Assembly (NCBI RefSeq): GCF_030758295.1
Contig: NZ_CP132335.1
Location: 496,001-560,000, forward strand
Direction: 5' to 3'
Length of the DNA: 64,000 nucleotides
Source of the DNA: Pararhizobium sp. IMCC21322
Lineage (GTDB): Bacteria > Pseudomonadota > Alphaproteobacteria > Rhizobiales > GCA-2746425
Positions 8,053-18,198 of this stretch are shown here, piece after piece. The translations under genes and the position numbers were made by a program. Every line of letters begins with the position of its first letter. Position 1 is the stretch's first letter. Below the pieces are notes generated by a model. It was not told the DNA's origin. It saw only the letters and a program-made list of their open reading frames with translations, and did not search any database.

Positions 8053-9165
8053 CTATTTCAAAACCCGCTCACGCATATCAAGTGCCCGCTTTTCGGAGAC
8101 GGAGGAATAGGCATTCGCTTCGGCCCGGAATTCGGTGAAGGATTTGAAGATATCCCCGGCCAACGGGCTGCTTTCACCCAGTTCCTGCAACACAACTTCG
8201 GCTTCAATCCCAAGAGCATCGACCACATCATCGGGCAGGAATTTCACCTGAACCCCTTCCTTCTCGAGCAAAGGTTTGTAGGAGGTGATGTTGTGGAAGG
8301 TGAAATCAGCAAGAGATTCATAGGACGTTGCCATGGAGGCATTGCGCACAACGGCTTGCAGATGGTCTGGCAAATCCATGAATTCCTGACGGTTCACCAG
8401 CATTTCCAGTGCAGGACCAAGCTCATGGAAGGCTGGCATATAGTAGTATTTCGCCACTTTGTAGAGACCAAAGGCCAGATCATTCCACGGACCGATCCAT
8501 TCGGCGGCATCAATTGCGCCGGACTGCATGGCCGGGAAAATCTCACCCGGCGGCAGCAGGACGGTGTTCACACCAATCCGCCGCATCACTTCGCCGCCCA
8601 ATCCGGCGATGCGCATTTTGATGCCCTTGAAGTCATCCAGTGAGTTCAACTCCTTGGTGAACCAGCCGCCCGCCTGAGGGCCGGACGATCCGGCGTAAAA
8701 TGGCAGCACGCCAAAAGGCTCATAGGCTTTTTCCCAAAGCGCCTGACCGCCACCAAACTGCACCCAGGCAGCGTGCTCATGCGCCAGCAGACCAAAGGGA
8801 ACACCGGTGAAAAAGTGGAAGGACGGATCCTTGCCCTGCCAGTAATATGGCGTGGCATGGCCCATTTGCGCGGTGCCTGAAGAGATGGCGTCGAACACCT
8901 CAAAGGGTGGAACCAGTTCTCCGGCAGCGTAGAGTTCTACGGTCAATTCGCCATTCGACATGGCGGTAATCTTGTCGGCCAGTCTTTGCGCATTCACACC
9001 AACGCCGGGCGCATTTTTTGGCCAGCTTGTTGCCATTTTCCAGGTGCGCCCCGAGCTCTGTGCCAGAGCCGGTGTGGCCAGGGTTGCTGTGGCTGCTGTC
9101 GCCGCAGCGCCGCTTGCCAGGAATTTGCGGCGTGAAACTTTACGCTTTGCATCAGTGTTGGACAT
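8053..9165 (-). CDS. TRAP transporter substrate-binding protein (DctP/TakP type), Tat-exported
   Basis: 370 residues. A twin-arginine signal is plain (VSRRKFLASGAAA, cleavage likely after ATPALA). The mature part has the TRAP solute-binding signature (GELTVELYAAGELVPPFE, MRIAGLGGEVMRRIG and AEWIGPWNDLAFGLY), closest in feel to the 2-oxoacid-binding TakP group. No DctQ or DctM membrane subunits lie in the window, so it is an orphan component or serves a distant transporter. A 13-bp direct repeat lies in its leader; the Shine-Dalgarno GGGAG falls inside the nearer copy. Confidence 0.9.
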   Translation of the reverse strand: MSNTDAKRKVSRRKFLASGAAATAATATLATPALAQSSGRTWKMATSWPKNAPGVGVNAQRLADKITAMSNGELTVELYAAGELVPPFEVFDAISSGTAQMGHATPYYWQGKDPSFHFFTGVPFGLLAHEHAAWVQFGGGQALWEKAYEPFGVLPFYAGSSGPQAGGWFTKELNSLDDFKGIKMRIAGLGGEVMRRIGVNTVLLPPGEIFPAMQSGAIDAAEWIGPWNDLAFGLYKVAKYYYMPAFHELGPALEMLVNRQEFMDLPDHLQAVVRNASMATSYESLADFTFHNITSYKPLLEKEGVQVKFLPDDVVDALGIEAEVVLQELGESSPLAGDIFKSFTEFRAEANAYSSVSEKRALDMRERVLK

Positions 9166-9173
9166 GAAATGCT

Positions 9174-9207
9174 CCCGTATGGTTTTAGCTTTAGCCCGTA
9201 TGGTTTT
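9174..9207 (-). promoter_or_regulatory. 13-bp direct repeat in the dctP leader
   Basis: CCCGTATGGTTTT occurs at 9174-9186 and again at 9195-9207, with a period of 21 bp (two helical turns), immediately upstream of dctP. Such spacing fits a regulator binding the same DNA face twice, or a short duplication. Read on the gene's own strand the near copy overlaps the ribosome binding site. Confidence 0.4.
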
Positions 9208-9258
9208 TCGCTTCAGGTTGTGAATTAGTGAGTAAATTTAGGGCCGGTGTAAACAGTT

Positions 9259-10110
9259 TTATTTGGTTGGCGTGCCGCCCGTGTCGCCCCATTTCAGGGT
9301 TCGGTAGTCAAAGCCGCGTTCGATGGTTGGCTTGATGATAGAAAAATAGGGCGACAGATCAAAGTCACGTGGTGCGAAAAGGGAATGATGGCGGATATGC
9401 AGAATTTCCCGGCGGGTATAGTACATATGTTGACCGCGCCAATCGCGCGTAACTGCTTTGTCAGTCACCAGTTCAACCCGTGGCAGAATGGGATATCGCA
9501 CTTTCTGGAAAGCCTGCGCGATCAGGGTTGAGCAAATGGCACGGGTGGGGTCTCCCGAGCCCAGCGCCAGCATACGGCGACGCCAGCGCACGGGTACGGG
9601 CGGCGTTGGCAGGAAATAGCGCAGCATGTCAAAAATGTTTTTCAGATCATATTTCAGGCCAATGCGCGCCACCATATACTGCACCACCTTTTCAACATCC
9701 TCATCCGTCAGACCCACGGGCCGGCAGATGCGGGTGTTGAAATCGCTGTATTTGGAGAGCTTTTGGGTCACACAGCCTTCGCCAAGATTGACTTCGATCA
9801 GGCGATGCCGTTCCCCGTTCTCTTCCTGGACATCCACTGCATCCCCCACGTAAAGGGCTGCATGAGACCAGGTGGACTGGGTCAGATATTTGATCGCGGC
9901 GGAGATTTTCTGGTTGCCCTCGACCAACAAAATATCGCCCGGCCGCAAACAGGCTTCCAGCGTATTGGTATCTGAAGGCGTATAGGGCTTGTAGCCGCTG
10001 GACTCGCTGCGCAACCGGCCGGCGATCCAGCGTCCAACCCTGTCCAGCAGCGTATCTGCCGGAAGCTTGATTTTTCTAAATGCTGCGCTGCTTTTCCGAT
10101 CTCCAGACAT
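9259..10110 (-). CDS. YiiX-type permuted NlpC/P60 papain-like protein
   Basis: 283 residues. The permuted papain-like order is visible: RPGDILLVEGNQKIS, then STWSHAALYVG (His83), RLIEVNLGEG (Glu106), and the late catalytic Cys in RAICSTLIAQAF (Cys193). Members cleave amide or thioester bonds; the target is unknown. There is no signal peptide. It follows hemY by 8 bp and is likely in the same transcript. Confidence 0.8.
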   Translation of the reverse strand: MSGDRKSSAAFRKIKLPADTLLDRVGRWIAGRLRSESSGYKPYTPSDTNTLEACLRPGDILLVEGNQKISAAIKYLTQSTWSHAALYVGDAVDVQEENGERHRLIEVNLGEGCVTQKLSKYSDFNTRICRPVGLTDEDVEKVVQYMVARIGLKYDLKNIFDMLRYFLPTPPVPVRWRRRMLALGSGDPTRAICSTLIAQAFQKVRYPILPRVELVTDKAVTRDWRGQHMYYTRREILHIRHHSLFAPRDFDLSPYFSIIKPTIERGFDYRTLKWGDTGGTPTK

Positions 10111-10118
10111 TGCTTTCT

Positions 10119-11936
10119 CTAAAACAACTTGAAGCGCTTATCCGTGTCAGCGTCTTCCTTGACAGTGCCTGGGTCATCAGGAATGGGTGACATTGAATCG
10201 GGCGATACGAAATTGGGTTCGGATTTGCGGTCCTTTCCGTCCTTGCCATCCTTTTCAGACCCGTCCTGTGCCGCGCCATTGCCTGAAGCTGCCTCCGGCT
10301 CCGGCTTGGCACTGTCCACCGCTTTCTCAGCCTCAACAGGATCAGATTTTTGCCCGGAATTTGGCTCAGCTTCTCCCTCGGTTTTTGGCTCAGCCTTGGT
10401 ACCAGTCTCTGCTTCGATCACGGGGACTGTTTTTGGCTCCGGTTTTTCCGTTTTCTCGGGCGCTTTGGCCTCAACAATTTCCGGCTCTGCAATTGGTGCG
10501 GGTTTTTCCGCCTGTGCCTCTGGTTTGGGTTCCGGTTTTGGTATTTCGACAGGCTTTGGCGGCTCGATTTCCAACGGCGCAAGCAGCACATCATCGTCGC
10601 TGATGATCACAGTTGGCTTTGCCAGCGCAGATTGTGGCACTTTCCACTCATAGGCATCCAGCAGGCCGGTAACAGGCGAAACAGGTGCCCAATGATCGGA
10701 GACAACTCCGTCTGCAATCCAGACCGGATCAGCAGCGGCGTGAACAGCCTTTGACAGCCATTCGCGAACGCGGCCCTTGTCACCATGTTCGCCCTCTTCA
10801 ATGTCGGCCATCAACAGGCAGGCCCGCTGGGTCGGAATCGACAAATGCGGCAGAAGAGCGGCACGTGCGCCATCCCAATCCTGCGCTTCAATGGACGCTT
10901 TTGCCAAAGCGATTGCGCTTTCCACATGATCCGGCAACAGACGTGTCAGGGTCTTGATGCGCTTCACCCGATCACGCGGCGAATCGCCCGGACGCACATG
11001 GGCGTAGGTTTCAGCCAGATCCGGATGCGGATTCAGCTTCCATGTGGATTCCAGCGTTTTCACAGCGCGGCGCAATTCTCCCAGACGCGACAGAACGCGG
11101 CCGGCAACCACAGCGGCAGGCACCAGATCCGGGGCATGCTTGTGGGCTTCCAACGCGGCAAGCTTCGCTTCCTGCGGTTCCCGGTCCTCATGACTAAGAG
11201 CTTTGGCCACCAGAACAACAGCGCGTCGACGCTTGACTTCTGCGCGGTCAATCAGCCCGGCCGCATTATTGGCCGAAATGGTTTTTAACGCACCATCCCA
11301 GTCTTCCGCTGCCGATTGATACCGCAACACGGCAGGTCCGGCCCAACTGGCAACGGTGGCGCCATCATTGGGGCGCGCCGGGTGCTTTGCGGCTGTGTCC
11401 ATAGCACTCAATGCCAGTTGCAACGCAGCTCTGGGATCATTGGTGCGTTCCGCTTCCATGAACAATCCGCGCAGGCCGAGCAATTTGGTTTCCGGCTCAT
11501 CCATCATGGAATGGAAGGTTTTGCGGGCCGTCTCATGTTCACCTGCCAATTGGGCCGCCTGGGCCTTCAGCAGCAGGGCAAGCGGTGCGTCATTGAGGTA
11601 TTTATTGGCGCTGTTGGCAGCCTTCTGGGCGCGTTTTGCATCGCCTTCACCCACGGCAATCAGACCGTTGGACAGCGCGTTGTAGCCCTTGTCCCGCCGC
11701 CGCGCAGAAAAATACCCTTTCAGCATGTGTGGTGAGCGCCAGATCGCGCGCAATACGCCCCAGATAATGGCAATCACAATCATGAGCACCACAAACGCAA
11801 TGGCGAAAACCATCAGACTGGTCTCAATTTCACGCCCGGCCCAGTTGAACTGGACATTTCCCGGATTATCGGCAAGCCACGCGAACCCGGCTGCAAATGC
11901 CAGAAAGACCGCTACGATACTAAAAACGCGGATCAT
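10119..11936 (-). CDS. HemY-like inner-membrane TPR protein
   Basis: 605 residues. Two N-terminal membrane helices (about 1-20 and 40-65) with the HemY_N signature NPGNVQFNWAGREIET are followed by TPR-like helical repeats (about 95-420) and a long acidic, Pro/Glu/Lys-rich tail (460-605). In alphaproteobacteria HemY is encoded with the haem genes and thought to organise haem or envelope complexes; this is not protoporphyrinogen oxidase despite the name. It overlaps the mitofilin gene by 4 bp (ATGA). Confidence 0.9.
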   Translation of the reverse strand: MIRVFSIVAVFLAFAAGFAWLADNPGNVQFNWAGREIETSLMVFAIAFVVLMIVIAIIWGVLRAIWRSPHMLKGYFSARRRDKGYNALSNGLIAVGEGDAKRAQKAANSANKYLNDAPLALLLKAQAAQLAGEHETARKTFHSMMDEPETKLLGLRGLFMEAERTNDPRAALQLALSAMDTAAKHPARPNDGATVASWAGPAVLRYQSAAEDWDGALKTISANNAAGLIDRAEVKRRRAVVLVAKALSHEDREPQEAKLAALEAHKHAPDLVPAAVVAGRVLSRLGELRRAVKTLESTWKLNPHPDLAETYAHVRPGDSPRDRVKRIKTLTRLLPDHVESAIALAKASIEAQDWDGARAALLPHLSIPTQRACLLMADIEEGEHGDKGRVREWLSKAVHAAADPVWIADGVVSDHWAPVSPVTGLLDAYEWKVPQSALAKPTVIISDDDVLLAPLEIEPPKPVEIPKPEPKPEAQAEKPAPIAEPEIVEAKAPEKTEKPEPKTVPVIEAETGTKAEPKTEGEAEPNSGQKSDPVEAEKAVDSAKPEPEAASGNGAAQDGSEKDGKDGKDRKSEPNFVSPDSMSPIPDDPGTVKEDADTDKRFKLF

Positions 11937-14005
11937 GAAGGATCTCCCTTGCTGGTTTCAGCCCAGATTGATTGCTGAACCGCATCAAGCTGATCCTGAA
12001 GACCGGCTGCACTTTGATGGTGCTGTGTCTGAACCTGCCAGAGCGAAACTGATTGTTGCAGAGTGTCTGATGCTGCAGCGTTAGCGGCAATCTCATCCAG
12101 AAACGCACTCAACTGTGAAAGGTCGCCTGCACTGGCGGCGTCTGCTGCAGACCCCAACTGGGCAGACAGAACGTCGGGTGGTGCTGCCTCCGTATTGTTG
12201 GTGTTGCGTATGGTAACCAGTCCCTGAGCGCCTTTCATAATGCCGTCAAACAGGCCCTTGGCCGTAACATTGTCATCATTTGCTGCAGTTTCTTCGCTCG
12301 TGGTTGCGGATGCAAGAGTTGCATCATAGGCAGCGCGTGCGTCTGAAATCTGGCTTGCCAGAACGGGCAGAGGCGTCAGGCCCGCTGCTGCTGCCTGCAG
12401 GAACTCTTCGGGCAGTTCGACAGTGCTGCCACGGTCGGCCAACAGAGTGCGCGCCTGCGTTACAAGACCTGCGAAAGGCATGCCCTCCGCTATGGCTGTA
12501 TTGAGGGCGCCTTGAACATAGGCCAGTCTGGCCCCATCCATTGCAGCATCCGGTTGCTCTTCAGGCGGTGCAGCAACGGTTTCTTCCAGACGGTCTGTTT
12601 TGCCGGCCACGCGCTTGACTGTTCCTGCCACACCCTCGACGGTGTCTGTCAGCGATTGCAAATCCAACTGCTGCTGTTGCGCCGTGAGTTGCATTGTTTC
12701 CATGATCGCCAACTGATCCTGCAGGTTGGTGACCATGTCGCCCATCGCGTTAAGCTCTTCGCGGACGGGCACTGGAATGTCCGTGCTCTGCACACCGATC
12801 TGATCAGCTTGAGCACCAATCATCTCGCCCTGAGCGTTGATCTTATCGGCCTGAGTGCTGATCTCGTCGGACAGCGCCGTCAAGCGCCCTTCCAATGCAG
12901 CCAGGGCGGGCCCTTCGCCGGCTTCGCCTTCAGCGACAGAATTTTCCAGCGCGTTTTGCTGATCGGCCAGCCGGGACAATTCACTGGCAACAATTTCATT
13001 TTGCGAAATCATCTCACCAGACAGCGTCGCCAATTGAGCGTCCAGAGCTTCCAGCGCCGCCTGCACTTCGCTCTGCGCGGCATTTGCTGTCTCCAGACTG
13101 CCCTGACCTGCGGCAAGCGCTTCGTTGATCTGCGTCCGCAGCGCGTCAAGGTCGGCCTGCAAAGCCTCAGTGCCGCTTGTATCAACAGGTTGCTCAGCCA
13201 GTGCTTCGATGCGCGTGTTCAGATTGGTGATGCTTTCAGAAAGGGCAGATGACTGATCGGACAATCCACTGACAGTCCCGGACAGTTCGGACATTTGTGT
13301 CTGCGCTGCGTCAACGCGGCTGTCATCTGTGGTTGCCAGCAGGCCTGAGCCAAGCACGGCATAGGCACCCAGTAATGTGATAATGCCGCCGACACCGCCT
13401 GCAAGAACCATGGCAAGTATACTGGTGCCACCACCTCTTTGCGATTGCGCGCGCGCCGGAGCAACATTCGCACGGGGCGGCGGCGCTTTTGATGCTTGTG
13501 TCGGCTTTGACGCTCCGGTGGCAGTTGACGCTGAAGCCGAACCAGTGGCTGGTTTTGCATCTGGCTTTTTGCTGCTGGCCTGCGCCGTCCCAGTCGATCC
13601 AGTTGTGGTCGTCGCGGCGGTCTTAGCTGCTGTGGCAGCCGCTTGCTTTGCAGCCGGGGTTGGCTTGCCTGCAGCGGCATCCTTGGACGGTTCAGATTTC
13701 GTTGGCGCGTTCGCCGTGCTTTTCGCAGCCGTCGTCTTCACCTCATTGGGTGCCAGATCAATGGTGGTTGGTTTGGGCGTAAGCTGCGTTGTCCCGCCAG
13801 CGGGCTTGGAAGCTGATGGTGTGGACTTGGCTCCTGACGGTGCAGGTTTCGCACCAGGCCCGGAGCCATCCGGTTTGGGCGTCGATGTTGCTGCAGCGTT
13901 GGGGGTGCGGGATCGCGCTGACCCTGTGGAGCCAGAGGAACTTGTGGACCGAGAGGACCCAGTGGACCGGGATTTTGAGGTCGGGCGTCTTGGTGATTTT
14001 GCCAT
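11933..14005 (-). CDS. Mitofilin (Mic60)-like inner membrane protein
   Basis: 690 residues. Layout: a low-complexity Ser/Thr/Ala/Lys/Pro-rich cytosolic part (1-~195), one membrane helix (LAMVLAGGVGGIITLLGAYA, about 200-225), a long coiled coil (about 235-480) with repeats of AQAD/LSGEIS type, and a helical C-terminal domain. This matches alphaproteobacterial Mic60/COG4223, which lies beside the haem genes and can bend the inner membrane. The 5' part has strongly biased codons because of the repetitive composition. The order hemC-hemD-mic60-hemY is the standard one. Confidence 0.88.
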   Translation of the reverse strand: MAKSPRRPTSKSRSTGSSRSTSSSGSTGSARSRTPNAAATSTPKPDGSGPGAKPAPSGAKSTPSASKPAGGTTQLTPKPTTIDLAPNEVKTTAAKSTANAPTKSEPSKDAAAGKPTPAAKQAAATAAKTAATTTTGSTGTAQASSKKPDAKPATGSASASTATGASKPTQASKAPPPRANVAPARAQSQRGGGTSILAMVLAGGVGGIITLLGAYAVLGSGLLATTDDSRVDAAQTQMSELSGTVSGLSDQSSALSESITNLNTRIEALAEQPVDTSGTEALQADLDALRTQINEALAAGQGSLETANAAQSEVQAALEALDAQLATLSGEMISQNEIVASELSRLADQQNALENSVAEGEAGEGPALAALEGRLTALSDEISTQADKINAQGEMIGAQADQIGVQSTDIPVPVREELNAMGDMVTNLQDQLAIMETMQLTAQQQQLDLQSLTDTVEGVAGTVKRVAGKTDRLEETVAAPPEEQPDAAMDGARLAYVQGALNTAIAEGMPFAGLVTQARTLLADRGSTVELPEEFLQAAAAGLTPLPVLASQISDARAAYDATLASATTSEETAANDDNVTAKGLFDGIMKGAQGLVTIRNTNNTEAAPPDVLSAQLGSAADAASAGDLSQLSAFLDEIAANAAASDTLQQSVSLWQVQTQHHQSAAGLQDQLDAVQQSIWAETSKGDPS

Positions 14006-14144
14006 TCTATGGTCCCTCTTGCACTGCTTTTGGATGGAAGAGACAGTTTTGCCAACTTCAACCCGCTACATAAGGCAGATATAAGCAGTTGCAATCCGGG
14101 ATCACAAGACAGGTCGGTCCGGATTCAGCTCTGATCCGGGCAGT

Positions 14145-14948
14145 TCAGATCGAATTGGATGATTTACGGTGAATATTTAGTTGTTTAACTAACTTATCTA
14201 CCACGGAATCTGATGATTCCATGGTTGCAACTGCAATCCTGTTAAACCCGGATTGGCGCGCCCGGTCTGCCACGGCCTGTGAAATACACACAGTCAGAAG
14301 CTGATCCTGAACCTGCTTTGCGCTGCCCCCAAAATGGCTCTGAAGCAACGTAGCGGCCTGCATAGCGGAGCGACTGGAAAACAGCGTTGTGGCCACAATT
14401 TGTTGGTTTTCAAATGCCTCTCTGGCGGCATCAGAAAGCTGATGTTCAAACTCGGCTTCATATAATTCACTCAGAGTCAGATCGAAATCCTGGGACAAAG
14501 CCTCCTCCAGAATTGGCGTTCTGGACCTCCCGGCAAGGTACAGCAGGTTTGATGGTGAAGCGCCCAAACGCCTTGGCAGCTCGTCGCGCACAAGGGCCAC
14601 CATTCCGCGGCTGCCCTGATGGTCCGAACACAGCACCTTTTGAAATCCCATGTCCCGGGCCAGGTTTTGCGTTGTGGTTCCCGAGACAAAAACCGGATGC
14701 GCCACATAGTCCGCCATCCAGTGTTTGGGAAAATGCAGCAATCCATTGACGCTGGTGAAAATCAGGCCCGAAGTCTCAACGGGCGGCAGCGGCGGCCTGT
14801 CGGGAACGGGCAGTGGTTTGATGCTTATCACCGGACTGAGCAAAGGTCTGAACCCTGCCGCTGCAAGTGCTCCGGCGTGGTCGTCGGCCTGGGGGAGTGG
14901 TCTTGTTACCCAGACAAATGGCTGGTGATCCTGACCCTGAAATTCCAT
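14145..14948 (-). CDS. hemD: Uroporphyrinogen-III synthase
   Basis: 267 residues; closes and inverts ring D of hydroxymethylbilane. The family is poorly conserved, but WVTRPLPQADDHAGALAAAG at the start, LIFTSVNG in the middle and TLFSSRSAMQA later are typical. It is supported by position, starting 12 bp after hemC ends on the same strand. A gap of 139 bp separates it from the mitofilin gene. Confidence 0.88.
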   Translation of the reverse strand: MEFQGQDHQPFVWVTRPLPQADDHAGALAAAGFRPLLSPVISIKPLPVPDRPPLPPVETSGLIFTSVNGLLHFPKHWMADYVAHPVFVSGTTTQNLARDMGFQKVLCSDHQGSRGMVALVRDELPRRLGASPSNLLYLAGRSRTPILEEALSQDFDLTLSELYEAEFEHQLSDAAREAFENQQIVATTLFSSRSAMQAATLLQSHFGGSAKQVQDQLLTVCISQAVADRARQSGFNRIAVATMESSDSVVDKLVKQLNIHRKSSNSI

Positions 14949-14960
14949 GACAATCCTGGC

Positions 14961-15965
14961 CTATCGTGTTTCCAGAACATGCTGATTGTGGATGATATCT
15001 TTCAGGAAAGTCTCACCCGCTTCCTTGCGGATGCTCTGTCCCGCCTCTCGGCCAAGCGCGGCAGCACTGCTATCATCAGGCGCTTTCAGACCGCGCGCGG
15101 TTTCAAACGATGTTTGACCATCGGTGGACAGCACGATGCCGCGAAATGACATTATGTCATCTTCTATGGTGGCAAAGGCTGCAATCGGTGTGCGGCAGGA
15201 CCCGTCCAGTTCCCGCAAAAAGGCGCGTTCTGCCCACAGGCACAGTCCCGATTCGTGATGATGAATCGGGGCAAGAAAATCTTTGACGTCGGAATTCCGG
15301 ATGCAAACCTCCACACAAACTGCGCCTTGACCGACGGCGGGCAAAAACGTCTCGGTGGAAAGCCGTGTGGTAATGTGCTCGGAAAGTCCGGTGCGGTTCA
15401 GTCCGGCCGTCGCCAGCAAGGTTGCATCAACGTCACCATCTGCCAGCTTGCGTATGCGTGTATCCACATTGCCGCGCAGATTGACGAGTTGCAGATCCGG
15501 CCTCTGGCGCTTGATCATGGCCTGACGGCGCAGGCTGGCAGACCCGACCACTGCACCCTGGGGCAGGTCTTCCAGCCGATTGGCCTTGTGGCTGAGAAAA
15601 GCATCTGTCGGATCTTCGCGCGGCAAAATGGTAGAAAGTTCCAGCCCCTCGGGAAGAACAGTTGGCATATCCTTGGAAGAATGCACCGCCATGTCCAGCT
15701 CGCCAGACAAAAGCCGCTCTTCAATCTCTTCGGTAAACAGGCCCTTGCCGCCCAGTTCGTTCAGCGCCCGGTCCTGAATCCGGTCACCGGCTGTGCTGAT
15801 CACATCAATGGAAAAGCAGTCTTCACTCAGATCATGAACCGCCATGAGCCGGGCGCGCAACTCGGCAGCCTGTGCCAGCGCCAGAATACTTCCTCGTGTG
15901 CCAATGCGTATCGGCTTTTCGCCAGTGGGTCTCAGAACTGTTTCAGCTTTTGTTTGCAGGGTCAT
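14961..15965 (-). CDS. hemC: Hydroxymethylbilane synthase (porphobilinogen deaminase)
   Basis: 334 residues from the ATG at 15965; joins four porphobilinogens into a linear tetrapyrrole. Seen: RIGTRGSILALAQ near the start, FTEEIEERLL, AVHSSKDMPT, SASLRRQAM, and GSCRTPIAA whose Cys257 carries the dipyrromethane cofactor. The frame is open upstream to 16130, but the extra residues are unlike the family and overlap the tsaD promoter region, so the internal ATG is chosen. Confidence 0.95.
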   Translation of the reverse strand: MTLQTKAETVLRPTGEKPIRIGTRGSILALAQAAELRARLMAVHDLSEDCFSIDVISTAGDRIQDRALNELGGKGLFTEEIEERLLSGELDMAVHSSKDMPTVLPEGLELSTILPREDPTDAFLSHKANRLEDLPQGAVVGSASLRRQAMIKRQRPDLQLVNLRGNVDTRIRKLADGDVDATLLATAGLNRTGLSEHITTRLSTETFLPAVGQGAVCVEVCIRNSDVKDFLAPIHHHESGLCLWAERAFLRELDGSCRTPIAAFATIEDDIMSFRGIVLSTDGQTSFETARGLKAPDDSSAAALGREAGQSIRKEAGETFLKDIIHNQHVLETR

Positions 15966-16065
15966 GGGGGCAATGCTAGGTGATAGCGCACATGCGCAGA
16001 CTGTTTTCGCGTTGTTGCATAAACTATTGTGACAGTGGCCCCAAGCGCAATTTTGGAATTTTGCC
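15966..16065. promoter_or_regulatory. Divergent promoter region between hemC and tsaD
   Basis: This 100-bp gap must serve both directions. It contains a perfect palindrome GCGCACATGCGC (15986-15997), and an AT-rich TTGCATAAACTATTGTG block (about 16014-16030) that may hold promoter elements for one or both genes. No known regulator site was recognised. Confidence 0.4.
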
Positions 16066-17178
16066 ATGCGCCTTCTCGGCATTGAAACCAGTTGTGATGA
16101 AACGGCCGCTGCTGTTGTGGATGGTAGCATTGCTCCGGACGGACAGCCAGAGGGCCAAATTCTCTCAAATATCGTGCTCAGTCAGAAGGACCACGAAGCC
16201 TTTGGCGGCGTGGTACCGGAAATTGCAGCCCGCGCCCATGTGATGGCAATTGACAGCGTCATCATGGCAGCCATGAAGGAAGCAGACTGCGATTTTTCCG
16301 ATCTGGATGCGCTCGCTGTCTCCTCCGGCCCTGGCCTGATTGGCGGCCTGATCGTGGGCCTGATGGCGGCAAAAACCATTGCCCTTGCACATGATCTGCC
16401 ATTTCTGGGTGTCAATCATCTGGAAGGTCATGCCCTGACGGCGCGTCTCAGCGATCAATTGCCCTATCCGTATTTGCTGCTTTTGGTATCAGGTGGCCAT
16501 TCCCAGATTTTGCTGGTCAGCGGGCTTGGCCAATATCATCGCCTTGGCAGCACCATCGACGATGCCCTGGGCGAGGCGTTTGACAAGACCGCCAAGCTGC
16601 TGGGTCTGGGCTATCCGGGCGGCCCCGCAGTCGAGCGCGCCGCATTGCAAGGTGATCCTGAACGATTCAGGTTCCCCATGCCTCTGCGTGGAAAGATGCC
16701 GCCCAATTTTTCCTTTTCCGGCCTGAAAACAGCGGTGCGTCAGCAGGCAGAGGCACTGGTGCAGGAGGGGTCTTTATCAGATCAGGATGTCGCAGATATC
16801 TGTGCCAGCTTTCAAAAGACGGTTGCCGCCATCATTGAGGACCGGCTGATACGCGCTTTTGATCTGGCCGCGAATCGAAGCGATGTGCTGGCTGCACTGG
16901 ACGGAAAATCCCTGCCATTGGTGGTTGCTGGCGGTGTCGCGGCCAATCAGGTGCTGCGTGACCATCTTGGCCGTGTGGCCGACCGGTTGGATACACAAAT
17001 CATAGCACCCCCGCTTAATCTGTGCGGCGATAATGGTGCGATGATAGCCTGGGCAGGTCTGGAACGCTTTGCAACCGGTGAAAGCCACGATTTCGCGCTG
17101 GCGCCGCGCGCCAGATGGCCGCTCGACATGAATGCGCAAACCATGATCGGCCACGGCAAGGCAGGGGCCAAGGTATGA
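16066..17178 (+). CDS. tsaD: tRNA N6-adenosine threonylcarbamoyltransferase
   Basis: 370 residues; transfers the threonylcarbamoyl group to A37 of tRNAs decoding ANN. The ASKHA start [15 protein letters not shown], metal ligands in NHLEGH (His118, His122), VSGGHSQ, and [10 protein letters not shown] all fit. It is essential in most bacteria. The stop overlaps the gpsA start (ATGA at 17175). Confidence 0.96.
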   Translation: MRLLGIETSCDETAAAVVDGSIAPDGQPEGQILSNIVLSQKDHEAFGGVVPEIAARAHVMAIDSVIMAAMKEADCDFSDLDALAVSSGPGLIGGLIVGLMAAKTIALAHDLPFLGVNHLEGHALTARLSDQLPYPYLLLLVSGGHSQILLVSGLGQYHRLGSTIDDALGEAFDKTAKLLGLGYPGGPAVERAALQGDPERFRFPMPLRGKMPPNFSFSGLKTAVRQQAEALVQEGSLSDQDVADICASFQKTVAAIIEDRLIRAFDLAANRSDVLAALDGKSLPLVVAGGVAANQVLRDHLGRVADRLDTQIIAPPLNLCGDNGAMIAWAGLERFATGESHDFALAPRARWPLDMNAQTMIGHGKAGAKV

Positions 17179-18179
17179 GCATTGCCAAAAAAATCGGCGT
17201 TGTCGGTGGTGGTGCCTGGGGCACCGCATTGGGCGTGGCCGCGCTCAATGCAGGGGCTGAGGCCACGCTGTGGGCGCGTGATGCAGACCTTGTGGACAGC
17301 ATCAACACAGATCACGAAAATCCGATCTATCTGCCAAATGTCAAACTGCCGGAGGCTTTGAGAGCCAGCACCACTTTGGAAGATCTGGCAGATTGTGACG
17401 CGCTTTTGATGGTCATCCCCACACAGCAAATGCGGTTGGTCTTCACCACCTTGATGAAATACTGGCCTGCTGAAAGACCGCTGATCCTCTGTGCCAAGGG
17501 CATTGAGCAGGCAAGCGGCCTGTTGCCGGCAGGAATCATAAGGGATTTGCGAGTTGATCAGACGCTGGCCGTTTTGTCCGGACCGAGCTTTGCGGTGGAT
17601 GTTGTGGCCGGCAAACCCACTGCGGTGACGCTTGCAGCCGATCAAATTGAGCGCTCTGAAGCGCTGTGCCGGATGCTGGCAAGCCCGCTGTTCCGCCCTT
17701 ATGCGGCAGATGATCTGACAGGTGTGGAAATTGGCGGCGCTTTGAAAAATGTGACCGCTGTTTGCTGCGGCATTGCCGCCGGCTGCCAATTGGGCGCCAG
17801 CGCAGGGGCTGCCCTGATGGCGCGCGGTTTTTCCGAAATGGTGCGTTATGGTGTGGCCCATGGCGCACAGGCACAAACCTTTATGGGGCTGTCCGGATTT
17901 GGCGATCTGGTCCTGACCTGCTCCAGCACACAATCGCGCAATTTTTCCTTTGGATTTGGTCTGGGCGCAGGCACAGTTGATATTTCCGATGCGCTTGAAG
18001 GACGGGTGCCGCTGGCCGAAGGCGCTTTCACCGCTGGCGTTGCGGCGCACACGGCCCGAACAAAAAACCTTGATTTGCCGATCCTTCAGACCGTATCTGA
18101 AATCCTGGACGGAACCATCAGTGTCGATGCGGCGATTCACCGCCTGTTGGATCGTCCATTGAAAGCTGAGAAACTATAA
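17175..18179 (+). CDS. gpsA: Glycerol-3-phosphate dehydrogenase [NAD(P)+]
   Basis: 334 residues; reduces dihydroxyacetone phosphate to sn-glycerol 3-phosphate for phospholipids. The nucleotide-binding motif is [12 protein letters not shown] (residues 9-20), followed by [10 protein letters not shown] and [16 protein letters not shown], which carries the catalytic Lys. The ATG at 17175 overlapping the tsaD stop is the proper start, since the longer open frame only adds tsaD antisense-like residues. Confidence 0.96.
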   Translation: MSIAKKIGVVGGGAWGTALGVAALNAGAEATLWARDADLVDSINTDHENPIYLPNVKLPEALRASTTLEDLADCDALLMVIPTQQMRLVFTTLMKYWPAERPLILCAKGIEQASGLLPAGIIRDLRVDQTLAVLSGPSFAVDVVAGKPTAVTLAADQIERSEALCRMLASPLFRPYAADDLTGVEIGGALKNVTAVCCGIAAGCQLGASAGAALMARGFSEMVRYGVAHGAQAQTFMGLSGFGDLVLTCSSTQSRNFSFGFGLGAGTVDISDALEGRVPLAEGAFTAGVAAHTARTKNLDLPILQTVSEILDGTISVDAAIHRLLDRPLKAEKL

Positions 18180-18198
18180 AGCGCGCAGGGAGACAAAA

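Noticed and set aside
16947-18140. 397-codon open frame antisense to tsaD and gpsA
   Set aside because: Both genes on the plus strand are complete and conserved; the antisense product is low-complexity with no family motif.
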